Counted from the stretch's first letter, positions 7,869 through 16,728 are shown. The stretch is DNA of 50,637 nt from Acidaminobacter sp. (GCF_030247605.1 NZ_JAOTSB010000020.1:1-50637), one strand, 5' to 3'. Program-made: numbers and translations. The notes: generated by a model from the letters alone, not told the origin.

Positions 7869-8885
7869 ATGGAAATCCAAAATTATTCTGATGTCATGGT
7901 CTTTGTCGAGCAGCGTGAAGGCCACGTCCAAAAGGTGTCCCTCGAACTCATTTCCAAAGGCAGAGAGATTGCCGATGAGCTCGGAGCCCGCCTAAAAGCC
8001 GCCGTTCTCACAGCGGGTCTGACCCACCCTGTTCATTCGCTCATCGAACTGGGCTGCGATGAGGTCATCCTCGTCGAGCATCCAATCCTTGAACCTTACA
8101 CCACGGAGCCTTATACCAAAGCGCTCACAGAAGTCATACGCGCCCACAAGCCGGAGATTGTCCTGTTTGGGGCAACGACCATCGGCAGAGACCTGGCACC
8201 TAGGGTTTCTTCGCGGCTGGATACCGGCCTCACCGCGGACTGCACGAAGCTGGAGGTCGACCTTGAAAGCCGAAATCTTCTGATGACGCGGCCGGCGTTT
8301 GGGGGCAACATCATGGCGACGATTATTTGTCCAAACCACCGTCCGCAAATGTCGACGGTGCGTCCCGGTGTCATGCAGATGGCGGAACCGGTTATTGGTC
8401 GAATTGGCGTCTGCAGGAATTTTGAGATCGCGTTCTCGCCGGAGGATCAGCACGTGGAAGTGCTCGAGGTCGTTAAGGCGAGCAAGAAAAAGGTCAATAT
8501 TGAGGATGCGACGATTCTGATCTCCGGCGGTCGCGGCATTGGCTCGCCGGAAGCGTTCCCGATTCTGGAGTCCCTGGCGGACAAGCTGGGCGGCACCGTG
8601 TCTGCTTCCAGGGCTGCGGTGGATGCCGGCTGGATCGATCGAAACCACCAGGTCGGCCAGACCGGAAAGACGGTGCGCCCTGACCTGTATATTGCCTGCG
8701 GTATTTCAGGCGCTATTCAGCACCTTGCGGGCATGGAGGAGTCTGAGTTTATAGTGGCAATCAACAAAGATGAAGGCGCGCCTATTTTTGACGCCGCGGA
8801 TCTCAGCATAGTTGGGGATGTCCATAAGATCATCCCCGAGCTGATCCGGATTTTGCCGGAGCTTGGGAATAGAAACGCGCAGTAG
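7869..8885 (+). CDS. etfA: Electron transfer flavoprotein, alpha subunit
   Basis: 338 aa. Signature GATTIGRDLAPRVSSRLDTGLTADCT (a long stretch around residues 98-123) and the C-terminal FAD domain with SGGRGIG, SRAAVDAGWI, QVGQTGKTVRPDLYIACGISGAIQH-type sequence and the final INKDEGAPIFDAADLSIVGD. No N-terminal ferredoxin extension, unlike some lactate- or caffeyl-CoA-linked EtfA. Last gene of the operon; a strong terminator follows. One copy of the dispersed GCCGATGGT motif lies inside (8178-8186, encoding T-I-G). Confidence 0.95.
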   Translation: MEIQNYSDVMVFVEQREGHVQKVSLELISKGREIADELGARLKAAVLTAGLTHPVHSLIELGCDEVILVEHPILEPYTTEPYTKALTEVIRAHKPEIVLFGATTIGRDLAPRVSSRLDTGLTADCTKLEVDLESRNLLMTRPAFGGNIMATIICPNHRPQMSTVRPGVMQMAEPVIGRIGVCRNFEIAFSPEDQHVEVLEVVKASKKKVNIEDATILISGGRGIGSPEAFPILESLADKLGGTVSASRAAVDAGWIDRNHQVGQTGKTVRPDLYIACGISGAIQHLAGMEESEFIVAINKDEGAPIFDAADLSIVGDVHKIIPELIRILPELGNRNAQ

Positions 8886-8939
8886 GGCATAAGCCGATGG
8901 GCGTTAGCATTAGGACATAAGCAGTACGGATTAAAAGGT

Positions 8940-8994
8940 AAGGCGTCAGGAAAACGGTTTTCAGCAAACCATTTTCCTGACGCCTTTTTATTTT
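8940..8994 (+). terminator. Intrinsic terminator of bcd-etfBA
   Basis: Stem AAGGCGTCAGGAAAA (8940-8954) / TTTTCCTGACGCCTT (8972-8986) with inner GGTTT/AAACC, followed by TTTATTTT. It faces the convergent HAD gene. Confidence 0.9.
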
Positions 8995-9007
8995 AGTGTC
9001 ACCCAAC

Positions 9008-9736
9008 TTACCGTGTCGATTTTGCTGTCAAGTCCGGCAATTCTTCAATCCATGTCTTTAAAGTTTCGAAGTTGCCCTGTCTGTGATGGGACAGATCTTC
9101 CTCCCCTTTGTGAATCAGGTGATCCGTCAACAGGAAGGTGTCCATACCCAGATCCGCAACGCACAGGTCTTCTTTGGCATCATTGCCAACCATCAGGCAT
9201 TCTTGCGGCTCTTTTTTGAGGGCCTTTAAGACGTCTCTGTAATAATCCAGGTTTGGCTTACAATGGCTGCAATTCTCGTAGGTGGTCACCAGCGAAAAGT
9301 CCTCTGGTTTTAAACCCGCCCACTGAATTCTAAAATGCGTCGCTATGGCAGGAAAAAGCGGATTGGTGGTCAGAGCCAGGGTATAGCCTTTGCGCTTTAG
9401 CAGGTCGACGCATTCGCGGGCCAAGGGATTTTGGCTGGCGACTACTTTAGCTTTATCGAATTCCGTCATATAAAATTCTTCAAGCAGAGGTCTCAGGGCA
9501 TTGGCATCACCCTCGTAGACGTTGTCGAACACACGCCAGAACTTTTCCTCATTGGTCATGGGACCGTCGTTTCTGACCATGGCTTCCGTACCGGTCCAGA
9601 TCGCTTTGAAAAGCGGTTTAGGCTCTATGCCCCTGGATGCCATCATCTTGCCCATTAGTCCAAAATAAGTTTCCAGAAATTGATCCTGATCCAAGGGAAG
9701 CAAAGTCCCGTCCAAATCGAATAATACGGTATTCAT
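9008..9736 (-). CDS. HAD superfamily phosphatase
   Basis: 242 aa. HAD motif I FDLDGTLLPLD (about residues 5-15) with the nucleophile Asp; motif II TTNPLF (about 125-130); motif III Lys in the CKPNLDYYRDVLKAL stretch; motif IV GNDAKEDLCVADLGM (about 187-201). The cap is inserted between motifs I and II, as in class I HADs. Such enzymes dephosphorylate small phosphometabolites; the substrate cannot be told. Convergent with etfA. The upstream gap contains a 24-bp-period repeat array. Confidence 0.85.
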   Translation of the reverse strand: MNTVLFDLDGTLLPLDQDQFLETYFGLMGKMMASRGIEPKPLFKAIWTGTEAMVRNDGPMTNEEKFWRVFDNVYEGDANALRPLLEEFYMTEFDKAKVVASQNPLARECVDLLKRKGYTLALTTNPLFPAIATHFRIQWAGLKPEDFSLVTTYENCSHCKPNLDYYRDVLKALKKEPQECLMVGNDAKEDLCVADLGMDTFLLTDHLIHKGEEDLSHHRQGNFETLKTWIEELPDLTAKSTR

Positions 9737-9883
9737 AACGCCATAACCCCATTTCTCAAGCGCTTGCGCTTAGCTAGAAAGTTTACCTTTCAAAGTTTAC
9801 CATAATCGAATTGAAAAAGGTAGTTAAGGCATGGTGACAATATGGGAATTATTGCGCCTTAGCTCTGTCCCAAAGTTCAGTTC

Positions 9884-9971
9884 GGTGCCTGTCACTGAGT
9901 TAAGTTTGGTGCCTGTCACCAAGTCAAGTTCGGTACCTGTCACCGAGTTCATCTCGGTGCCAGAGCTTCAC
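9884..9971. repeat. 24-bp-period array, GGTGCCTGTCACC core
   Basis: Cores at 9884, 9908, 9932 and 9956 (the last decayed to GGTGCCAGAG) are spaced exactly 24 bp apart, with linkers like AAGTCAAGTTC. This is the second core variant of the repeat family found throughout the window. It lies between the HAD gene start and the FMN-binding gene stop. Confidence 0.8.
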
Positions 9972-9993
9972 ACAATTCACTACAATTTGTTTT

Positions 9994-10398
9994 TTACTGC
10001 TCAGCTGCTTGCATCAGCGCGTCTTCGATTGCCTTCAAAATCACCTTGCTGCTGTAAGAAGCGCCCACTACCAAATCGACGTCGAGAGATTGCGCCTGCA
10101 AAACAATCTCAGGCAAAATTTCAGCATTTGCCCCCTGGCCGTGCTTGTGCTCGATCAACTCAATCGAAACAATTTTATGATTTTTAAGCTCAACTTGAAC
10201 TTCGGCTTCCACTGGAAGCGCAGAATGACTGCCTGTAAAGACGCCATCCTTTGTCTGATCCAGATCAATATCCGCCAGTTCCAACGCCATAAGCCCATTC
10301 AAATTGCTCTCAATTTTTTTCATAACCACCTGCGCAGCCAGGAAAATCAACACCAGCACTATCAAAATCCCAATGAGCAGTTTTTTCTTTTTAGACAC
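9994..10398 (-). CDS. FMN-binding domain protein, membrane anchored
   Basis: 134 aa. An N-terminal KKKK followed by one hydrophobic helix (about residues 7-27, LIGILIVLVLIFLAAQVVM) anchors it. The outside part has the FMN_bind fold (DGVFTGSHSALPVEAEVQVELKNHKIVSIEL) and ends VVGASYSSKVILKAIEDAL. The GASYSS segment is the usual S/T-containing covalent FMN attachment site (consensus S/TGATxT/S). Such proteins carry electrons at the membrane. The start is a GTG behind GAGGAGAGGGATGAA. It follows the TetR gene by 14 bp, so the two form an operon. Confidence 0.82.
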   Translation of the reverse strand: MSKKKKLLIGILIVLVLIFLAAQVVMKKIESNLNGLMALELADIDLDQTKDGVFTGSHSALPVEAEVQVELKNHKIVSIELIEHKHGQGANAEILPEIVLQAQSLDVDLVVGASYSSKVILKAIEDALMQAAEQ

Positions 10399-10412
10399 TT
10401 CATCCCTCTCCT

Positions 10413-11015
10413 CTACAACAAATGATCCACAATTTTCTCCAAATCTTGATAGGCTTGATCTTCTGTCATATCCCCGGCGCTTGAAAAGCGCAGTGTCAGC
10501 AGTCCCTGTACGGAATAGATCATCAGCTTTGCCACAATCTCAACGTCTTCCGGTTTTAGAATGCCATTTTGAACAAAAGCGCCAAAGGTTTCCGACCACA
10601 TAGAAGAAAAATCCGGATCATGACTTTGATCTTCCGAGCCTCCAATGGATTCAACATCAGGTTTGGTCAAAGGATAAAAATAGAAAAATCTAAAGACCTC
10701 CGGATGTTCAAAGAAGTAACCCATATACAGTTTAAATACTTTCTTGATATCTTCCTTATTTTTAACCGGTGATGACATCTTTGACTTAACGGCTTCAACG
10801 AGCTCCTGGATCATGAGCTGCCGCGTCTCCCACAATAACGCATTTAGATCTTTGAAATAATTGTAGATTGTCGCATAAGAATAACCTGCCGCATCAGCGA
10901 CTTTACGGACCGTCAGCTGGTCAGCCCCCTCATTTTTTACGGCTGCAATCGCGGCTTCAAGGAAGTAGTTTTTCATGCGCTTCTTTTTGATTTCTTGACG
11001 TTCCTCAGGGTGCAA
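10413..11015 (-). CDS. TetR/AcrR family transcriptional regulator
   Basis: 200 aa. TetR helix-turn-helix at about residues 15-60 (AAIAAVKNEGADQLTVRKVA, then YSYATIYNYFKD). The C-terminal helical domain is unlike a specific subfamily. The start is a TTG at 11015 after GGAGGAGATGAAACCAC; the ATG overlapping the ribosome binding site is out of frame and stops quickly. It probably represses its own operon with the FMN-binding protein via the inverted repeat at 11079-11106. Confidence 0.85.
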   Translation of the reverse strand: MHPEERQEIKKKRMKNYFLEAAIAAVKNEGADQLTVRKVADAAGYSYATIYNYFKDLNALLWETRQLMIQELVEAVKSKMSSPVKNKEDIKKVFKLYMGYFFEHPEVFRFFYFYPLTKPDVESIGGSEDQSHDPDFSSMWSETFGAFVQNGILKPEDVEIVAKLMIYSVQGLLTLRFSSAGDMTEDQAYQDLEKIVDHLL

Positions 11016-11078
11016 GTGGTTTCATCTCCTCCACGGGCAATTATTTACACTGCCGTTCAAAAATTCGAACAGAAGGTA

Positions 11079-11106
11079 AACAACAATATGTAATATTAAC
11101 GTTGTT
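11079..11106. promoter_or_regulatory. Candidate TetR operator
   Basis: AACAAC (11079-11084) mirrors GTTGTT (11101-11106), and inside it AATAT-GTA-ATATT forms a second small palindrome. It is 64 bp upstream of the TetR start codon, a typical place for an autorepressor site. Confidence 0.35.
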
Positions 11107-11191
11107 AATTATATGGACAAAAAATCGAATTGTCAAGTTGAATGCTAGCAACAGTCCTTGATCTTCTGCGACGGAATAGGATCCCCATATG

Positions 11192-11584
11192 TTATCGCAT
11201 CCCAAAGTTATAAGCTTCCCTCAACCAATCCAGAAGCTCTTCATCCAGGTCTTCCTGCGCGGAGAGGATGAGGTGATGCATCCATCGGCCAGGGTAGGGC
11301 TCTACAGATTCAACGATTCGCGGGCTCACAACTTGGTGGTTCAGGCTTAAGCTCAGGATGAAATAGTGCTCCGGACGTCCCTTGACTTTGTGGATTGGCA
11401 GCCAAACGTAGGCAAAGCTCTTGCCTGAGGAAAATGAGATTTGGGTCTTTTGAACCTTGCGCGTTACGTCACCCAGCGCATAAAGGAGGGGTTCCAGCGC
11501 CTGATAAAGAGGCAGCACACAAGGATCCGCCGCGAAAAACGCGTCTATGTCATTTGTTGTTGGTGTAGTCTCAGCATCTTGCAT
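11192..11584 (-). CDS. DUF5655 domain protein
   Basis: 130 aa, cytoplasmic, no signal or membrane segment. The pattern (IDAFFAADPCVLPLYQALEPLLYALG, then VTRKVQKTQISFSSGKSFAYVWLP and RWMHHLILSAQEDLDEELLDWLREAYNF) matches DUF5655, a small alpha/beta domain of unknown function common in Firmicutes. The ribosome binding site is GGAAGGAGG. It stands alone between the TetR promoter and the hyd terminator. Confidence 0.75.
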   Translation of the reverse strand: MQDAETTPTTNDIDAFFAADPCVLPLYQALEPLLYALGDVTRKVQKTQISFSSGKSFAYVWLPIHKVKGRPEHYFILSLSLNHQVVSPRIVESVEPYPGRWMHHLILSAQEDLDEELLDWLREAYNFGMR

Positions 11585-11647
11585 TCAATTAGCCTCCTTC
11601 CGCAAGTTTTATTCAGCGTACGTTAATTATACCCATTGCGAGGCCGT

Positions 11648-11680
11648 AAAAAAGCAGCCCGCATTAATCGCCGGGCTGCT
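11648..11680 (-). terminator. Terminator at the end of the hydrogenase operon
   Basis: On the minus strand, AGCAGCCCG / CGGGCTGCT stem followed by TTTTTTAC. It is 180 bp past the hydA stop, beyond a REP-like element, and upstream of the DUF5655 gene. Confidence 0.75.
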
Positions 11681-11782
11681 GAGGATTACATCATTCGCAA
11701 AACTAACAGACGTGCAGACTGTAACCGCGTACCCGGGTTGCTGGCGCAGCGAGGAGGCAAATCAATATTACAATTTCATTAC

Positions 11783-11840
11783 CGTCCGCCCCAAGTCAAA
11801 ACCTGTCCGCGTCCCCAGATTAAAACCTGTCCGCGTCACC
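11783..11840. repeat. REP-like element, CCTGTCCGCGTCACC core
   Basis: Cores at 11802-11816 and 11826-11840 are 24 bp apart, with a decayed unit at 11783. They are reverse complements of the GGTGACGCGGACAG copies at 5372 and 5396. The element lies in the 3' region of the hydrogenase operon. Confidence 0.75.
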
Positions 11841-11858
11841 AACCTTCAACTCCCCACA

Positions 11859-13598
11859 TTACTTCCCCCTGCTGTGATAATGGGTGTGCAGCAGCTCGTG
11901 GGACTTGTGGCCCAGGGGCTCTCCCAGCCAGGTTTCATAAAGCTTCAGGACATCCGGATTCTTGTGGGACTTGCGGATTGGCTGTGCTTCATCAATCTTG
12001 TAAAGGGCGTCCATACGCTTCTCCCTGACATCGTTGGTCGAGCGGATCGGCTGTCCGCCGCCGCCCAGGCATCCGCCCGGACAGGCCATAATCTCAATAA
12101 AGTGATAAGGCGACTCACCCCTTCGAATCTGCAACATCAGCGTCTTGGCATTGGAAAGACCATTGGCGACGGCAACCCTGAGGACAACCTCATCCCCAAT
12201 CGCAACTTCTGCTTCCTTGATCCCCTCAAGACCTCTGACCTCTTTGAACTCGAGGCTCAACAGTTCCTCCCCGGTCACGACTTCATAAGCTGTGCGAAGC
12301 GCGGCCTCAGTTACGCCACCGGTAGCACCAAAGATCGCGCCGGCTCCGGAACCAATGCCAAATGGCGTATCGAAGGTTTCCTCCTCGATCTCAGCAAACT
12401 CAATGCCGGCAGAGCCAATCATGCGCGCCAGCTCCCGGGTCGTTAAAACCGCGTCCACCTCACGAACACCGCCGGAAGTCATTTCAGGCCTGGCCGCCTC
12501 ATATTTTTTCGCGGTACAAGGCATAACAGACACCGTGAAAATATCCGATGGCGCCAGCCCCTTCAGCTCCGCATAATAGGTCTTCGACAGCGCCCCAAAC
12601 ATCTGCTGCGGCGATTTGCAGGTGGACAGATGGTCTAACAAGTCATCGTAAACACCTTCGATGTAATTGATCCATCCGGGAGAACACGAGGTGACCATCG
12701 GCAAAACGGGCTTTTCTCCTTTGGAGAGTTGGGACAGCCTTGACAGCAGCTCATGGGACTCCTCCATAATGGTGAGGTCTGCGGTGAAATTGGTATCGAA
12801 AACCTGGTCAAAGCCCAGGCGCCTCAGCGCCGCCACGGTCTTGCCCGTGACAATTTCGCCCTTCGGCAGGCCAAAAGCGTCCCCGAGGGCCACGCGCACC
12901 GCAGGGGCAACCTGGACAATGACGTGTTTCGAAGGATCCTCAATGGCTTCCCAGACCAGGTCCGTATCATCCTTTTCCACAATGGCGCCGGTCGGGCACA
13001 CCGCCGCGCACTGGCCACAGAAGACGCATAGGGTGTCCTCCAGCGGCATTTCGTAGGCCGGCGCAATGTTGAACCGGGTGGATCGGTGGGAATGGGTCAG
13101 GACGTGAACCTCCTGAACGTTCTGGCAAGCCTCCACACAGCGACCGCACTTGATGCATTTGCTGGAGTCCCTGACCAGGGACGGATTGGTATTGTCCAGA
13201 GGCAGCGCGTCGACTGCGTCCTCCAAATGAGTGCGCGAAATGTTAAACCGCTCGCAAAGGTCCTGCAGCTCGCAGTTCCCGTTGCGGTGGCATTTCAGGC
13301 AGTCCTGGTTGTGGTTGGCCAGCATCAGCTCCAGGATCCCCCGCTGCATGTCCCTGACTTTCCTTGTGTTGGTCAGAACCTCCATACCTTCCCAGACCCG
13401 GGTCGAGCAGGCGGCAGACAGCTTCCGGCTGCCCTTGACCTCAACGACGCAGATCCTGCAGTTGGCCTTGATCTCCTGGTCCGGATGGTAGCAGAGGTGC
13501 GGAATGTTGACCGCGACCTTCTTCGCCGCTTCCAGCACCGTCGTCCCCTCTGGCACCTGGATCGTCTTATGGTCAATGGTCAGTTGAATGTCCTTCAT
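11859..13598 (-). CDS. hydA: [FeFe] hydrogenase catalytic subunit of trimeric NAD-linked enzyme
   Basis: 579 aa. Order of domains: [2Fe-2S] (Cys36, 47, 50, 64); His-ligated [4Fe-4S] (HNQDCLKCHRNGNC, about 96-109); two [4Fe-4S] clusters (CIKCGRCVEAC 148-158 and CVFCGQCAAVCP 191-202); H-cluster domain with L1 TSCSPGW (303-309), L2 MPCTAKKYE (359-367) and L3 MACPGGCLGGGGQP (504-517). The H-cluster cysteines are 305, 361, 506 and 510. Ser replaces the usual second Cys of TSCCPGW. It makes or consumes H2 using ferredoxin plus NADH with HydB and HydC. Start ATG overlaps the hydB stop (ATGA). No C-terminal [2Fe-2S] extension. Confidence 0.95.
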   Translation of the reverse strand: MKDIQLTIDHKTIQVPEGTTVLEAAKKVAVNIPHLCYHPDQEIKANCRICVVEVKGSRKLSAACSTRVWEGMEVLTNTRKVRDMQRGILELMLANHNQDCLKCHRNGNCELQDLCERFNISRTHLEDAVDALPLDNTNPSLVRDSSKCIKCGRCVEACQNVQEVHVLTHSHRSTRFNIAPAYEMPLEDTLCVFCGQCAAVCPTGAIVEKDDTDLVWEAIEDPSKHVIVQVAPAVRVALGDAFGLPKGEIVTGKTVAALRRLGFDQVFDTNFTADLTIMEESHELLSRLSQLSKGEKPVLPMVTSCSPGWINYIEGVYDDLLDHLSTCKSPQQMFGALSKTYYAELKGLAPSDIFTVSVMPCTAKKYEAARPEMTSGGVREVDAVLTTRELARMIGSAGIEFAEIEEETFDTPFGIGSGAGAIFGATGGVTEAALRTAYEVVTGEELLSLEFKEVRGLEGIKEAEVAIGDEVVLRVAVANGLSNAKTLMLQIRRGESPYHFIEIMACPGGCLGGGGQPIRSTNDVREKRMDALYKIDEAQPIRKSHKNPDVLKLYETWLGEPLGHKSHELLHTHYHSRGK

Positions 13599-14962
13599 GC
13601 CCGCTCCCCCCTTTCGCCCTTAAAGCTGTGTTTGCCGATGGTTTCGCCCACAGCCACCCCAGCCGCACTTGCCTTTACATTTGCATTTGCCTTCAGACCC
13701 GCCTCATCCCCCTCGCCGAACGCGCCCAGCTCAAACACCTCTGGAAAATGCCGAATCGCCGAAAGCAGCGCGCTCTGAGCTGTCTCGCCCAATCCGCAGA
13801 ATGAGCAGTTTGACATAATGGTCGCAAAGCGCTTAGCGGTTTCCAGGTCATCCGGCCTTGGTGCGCCGTCCGCAAAGCGGGCAATGATCCGCCCGATCTG
13901 CCGGTTCCCTTCCCGGCACGGCGTGCATTTGCCGCAGCTTTCGTGGATGAAAAAGTCCTGGATGGACTCAAGGAATTCAATCACGGAAGTGCGGTCGTCC
14001 ACCACCAATATGCCGCCGGAGCCTACGTCGAGCCCGGCCTTGGCCAAGTCCTCGTAGGTATAAGGCGTGTCCAGCAGCGAGGCAGGTGCTATTCGCCCCG
14101 AAGCCCCGCCCAGCTGTACAAGTCTGAGTATCCGTCCTTCTTCAAGACCTCCGCCGATGGTTTCAATAATGGCCCTCAAGGTCATCCCAAAAGGGATCTC
14201 ATAAGCGCCGGGTCGCCTGACATTGCCTGCCAGGGAGATCAGCTTCGTTCCCGGTGATTTCTCTGTGCCGTAAGCTTTGAACTCCTCAGCGCCAAAATCC
14301 AGAATCGCCGCGGCAGCCGACAGCGTTTCTACGTTGTTGACCAGCGTCGGCTTTTGAAAAAGTCCGCATTCTTTTATAAACGGAGGCTTGATCCGCGGTC
14401 TCCCACTTTTGCCCTCCATGGATTCAATAAGGGTGGAGCCTTCGCCGCAGACGTAAGCCCCGGCGCCGGAATAGAGCGTTATGTCGAAGCTGAAGTTTGT
14501 GCCTTGGATGTGGCTGCCTAACCACTGATTAGTTCTTGCCTGGTCTATGGCTTTTTGGAGCTTTGGCCTCAAATGGCGGTATTCCTCCCTGAGATAGATA
14601 TAGCCATGTTTTGCGCCCACCGCATAACCTGCTATGGCCATGCCCTCCAGCAGCCTGAAGGGATCCTTTTCCATCAGGGTCCTGTCTTTGAAGGTGCAGG
14701 GTTCTCCTTCATCCGCGTTGCAGATGACGACCTTGTCATCTCCGGGGACATCCGCGGCCTGACGCCACTTGATCCCGGTGCTGTAGGCGGCACCGCCCCG
14801 CCCCTGAATGCCGGACGCAGTGATGATCTGAATGAGCTCCGCCGGGGTCAGACCCAGAGCGCGCTTCAACCCGCCAAATCCGCCAATGGCAAGGCAGCTG
14901 GCAAGATCGTCCGGATTGTGCTTGTCAAAATGCGCTGTAATAAAACTGACCGTATTAGGCAC
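13595..14962 (-). CDS. hydB: NuoF-like flavin/NADH subunit of the hydrogenase
   Basis: About 455 aa. NADH/FMN region GIQGRGGAAYSTGIKW, then NADEGEPCTFKDR, and the [4Fe-4S] site SCGKCTPCREG with a distal SNCSFCGLG. It lacks both the N-terminal thioredoxin-like [2Fe-2S] domain and the C-terminal two-cluster ferredoxin domain of many HydB proteins, so it is a minimal NuoF-type subunit. The GTG start at 14962 is preferred: GAAAGGGGG lies 8 nt before it and the GTGCCTAA overlap couples it to the hydC stop. An ATG at 14983 has no good ribosome binding site. A low-complexity Ala/Gly tail follows the Fe-S domain. Two copies of the GCCGATGGT motif lie inside. Confidence 0.92.
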   Translation of the reverse strand: MPNTVSFITAHFDKHNPDDLASCLAIGGFGGLKRALGLTPAELIQIITASGIQGRGGAAYSTGIKWRQAADVPGDDKVVICNADEGEPCTFKDRTLMEKDPFRLLEGMAIAGYAVGAKHGYIYLREEYRHLRPKLQKAIDQARTNQWLGSHIQGTNFSFDITLYSGAGAYVCGEGSTLIESMEGKSGRPRIKPPFIKECGLFQKPTLVNNVETLSAAAAILDFGAEEFKAYGTEKSPGTKLISLAGNVRRPGAYEIPFGMTLRAIIETIGGGLEEGRILRLVQLGGASGRIAPASLLDTPYTYEDLAKAGLDVGSGGILVVDDRTSVIEFLESIQDFFIHESCGKCTPCREGNRQIGRIIARFADGAPRPDDLETAKRFATIMSNCSFCGLGETAQSALLSAIRHFPEVFELGAFGEGDEAGLKANANVKASAAGVAVGETIGKHSFKGERGERA

Positions 14963-15524
14963 GCGCTTCGCCCCCTTTCTCATAGCGGGCCAGGGCGTCC
15001 CTGACGTCCTCTTCCGTTTTCAACGGCCCGTAGACGACGCCGTTGACCCGGATTGCCGGAGATATGTCACAGGCCCCAAAGCAAGGCGCTGCCTCAAGAT
15101 GGTATTTTCCATCCTTTGTCGTTTCTCCGGTTTTTATGTCCAGGATGCCCTCCAAGGCCTCTTTTAGCCTGCGGCTTCCCACCACCTTGCACACAACGCT
15201 GTCACAAAACTGAATGACAATATCCGCCCGCGGCACGTCCGAGAGCGCTTCGTAAAATGAGATGACATCGTAGACCCTGCTGAGGGGCAGGTCGAGTTTC
15301 TCACCCACATAAACCGCTATTTCTTTTGGGAGGTACTGCTTTGGCGTGATGTCCTGAATGTCGAGCAGCATGCCGACGAGACGTGTTGGATCCTTGGCGA
15401 AGCGCTCGAGGATGCTGTCGATCTGAACCATCAGCTCTGGCGTAAGAATGGTCGTGTGGGCAGGCTTGTACAGACTGTCTGAACCTTGGTGTGTATTGGA
15501 TGTGTTCGTCACATAGGCGTTCAT
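14955..15524 (-). CDS. hydC: NuoE-like [2Fe-2S] subunit of the hydrogenase
   Basis: 189 aa. Thioredoxin-like NuoE fold with four cluster cysteines in FCDSVVCK (about 105-112) and APCFGACD (about 145-152). The N-terminal helical region (IDSILERFAKDPTRLVGMLLDIQ) is standard. It is first in the hydC-hydB-hydA operon and relays electrons between the HydB flavin and HydA. RBS GAGGGC. A 250-bp gap separates it from the radical SAM gene upstream. Confidence 0.93.
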   Translation of the reverse strand: MNAYVTNTSNTHQGSDSLYKPAHTTILTPELMVQIDSILERFAKDPTRLVGMLLDIQDITPKQYLPKEIAVYVGEKLDLPLSRVYDVISFYEALSDVPRADIVIQFCDSVVCKVVGSRRLKEALEGILDIKTGETTKDGKYHLEAAPCFGACDISPAIRVNGVVYGPLKTEEDVRDALARYEKGGEARA

Positions 15525-15631
15525 AAAATGCCCTCGCTTTCATTTAAAAATTGCAGCTGTCTATTCTAAACCTGGAAGTGAGAAATCGAAATGCTGTTTA
15601 CATAATTTACATTATGAACATTATGAACTTT

Positions 15632-15654
15632 ATTAGGTTAATTATACACCTAAT
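15632..15654. promoter_or_regulatory. Inverted repeat in the hyd promoter region
   Basis: ATTAGGT-(9 nt)-ACCTAAT, a perfect 7-bp inverted repeat about 110 bp upstream of hydC. Just beside it, ACATTATGA occurs twice in tandem (15609-15626). Both are plausible regulator sites for the hydrogenase operon; neither matches Rex, Fur or Fnr consensus closely. Confidence 0.4.
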
Positions 15655-15696
15655 GCCTTTCCCATAGCAAGATTGCTGGTTTGAAAAACGGACAAC

Positions 15697-15758
15697 ATAA
15701 AAGCCTCCCTTATTTCCAGTCATGAGGCTCTTCACCATGACTAAAACAAAGGAGGCTT
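15697..15758 (-). terminator. Terminator of the radical SAM / ORP-like operon
   Basis: On the minus strand an outer stem AAGCCTCC / GGGAGGCTT surrounds an inner AGTCATG / CATGACT stem, followed by TTTATGTT. It directly follows the radical SAM stop codon (15777) and insulates the hyd promoter. Confidence 0.75.
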
Positions 15759-15776
15759 GAAGAGGGCATATGAATT

Positions 15777-16703
15777 TCACTTCATCCTAAAGGTCTCATA
15801 GCCCTTGTATAGGACCGTTGCCACCAGAGGATCCCGGCGCAGCGCGTTCAGAACATCTTTTACCTCGTCGCAGCCCCGTCGCTCCAAAAATGCCTCAATT
15901 TCAAACTGGTTCATGGGATGGCGCTTGATGATGCTGAGCACCGCCTCGCGATCATCTTCAATATCGCTGTGAAAACCATTCGATTCCAGCAGGTCGATTG
16001 GCAGCCCGCCCAAAATGTCGACAGCCCGCCCCATGACCTCGGGGTCAACCGCCTCCACCTCCGGCTCAGCCGGCGGGCGCACCACGGTGTTGATGTAGAG
16101 CCGGTCATAACGCAGCGTCTCAAGCAAGGCCTTAAACCCCGAAAGAGCAGCCTCGTCGTCATTGATCCCTTTGACGAGCATGATCTCAATCCAAAGCTGG
16201 CCTTTATATCTTTGAGAAAACACACGCAGCCCTTCAATCACCTGATCGAACTTCAAAGACCCATGCGGCCGATTGATCCGTTTAAACACACCCTCATCCG
16301 CAGCGTCAAGGGAGGGCAGTACTAAATCCGCTCCCATCAGCGCCTCTTGCACACGTTCGTCATAAAGCAGCGCTCCATTGGTAATCACCGCTACCGACTT
16401 CTCACTCAACCGCTTCAACCCGCGTATCAATTTACCCAGGTCCGCATAGAGCGTCGGCTCTCCTTCTCCCACAATGGTGATGACGTCAAACGCAGTACCG
16501 CCTTCAATTACAGCCTTCGCCTCATCCAGGATGTCCTCTACAGAGAAGTAATTCTGCCTCGTGTTCGTCATGTGATCTGTCCGGCCCAGCTGGCAGTACA
16601 CGCATGCGTAATTGCAGGTTTTCTTTGGAATTGGACTGACGCCCAGCGACAATCCAAGCCGTCTCGATGGTACCGGGCCATAGACATAGTCAGGTGTTTT
16701 CAT
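15777..16703 (-). CDS. Radical SAM protein (COG0731-like)
   Basis: About 308 aa from ATG 16703, which has GCGAGGTG upstream and begins MKTPDYVYGPVPSRRLG. The motif KKTCNYACVYCQLGRTDH gives the CxxxCxxC [4Fe-4S]/SAM site at about residues 31-38, followed by VGEGEPTLY for SAM binding. The C-terminal 70 residues resemble a small winged-helix domain (HPMNQFEIEAFLE). The GPVPSRRLG-radical SAM group is common in anaerobes and archaea and poorly characterised. It is the last gene of the ORP-like operon, 25 bp after the NifX-like gene, which suggests a role in maturation of an Fe-S or metal cofactor. Confidence 0.85.
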   Translation of the reverse strand: MKTPDYVYGPVPSRRLGLSLGVSPIPKKTCNYACVYCQLGRTDHMTNTRQNYFSVEDILDEAKAVIEGGTAFDVITIVGEGEPTLYADLGKLIRGLKRLSEKSVAVITNGALLYDERVQEALMGADLVLPSLDAADEGVFKRINRPHGSLKFDQVIEGLRVFSQRYKGQLWIEIMLVKGINDDEAALSGFKALLETLRYDRLYINTVVRPPAEPEVEAVDPEVMGRAVDILGGLPIDLLESNGFHSDIEDDREAVLSIIKRHPMNQFEIEAFLERRGCDEVKDVLNALRRDPLVATVLYKGYETFRMK

Positions 16704-16728
16704 GACGCACCTCGCTTTGGTTAAGTCT

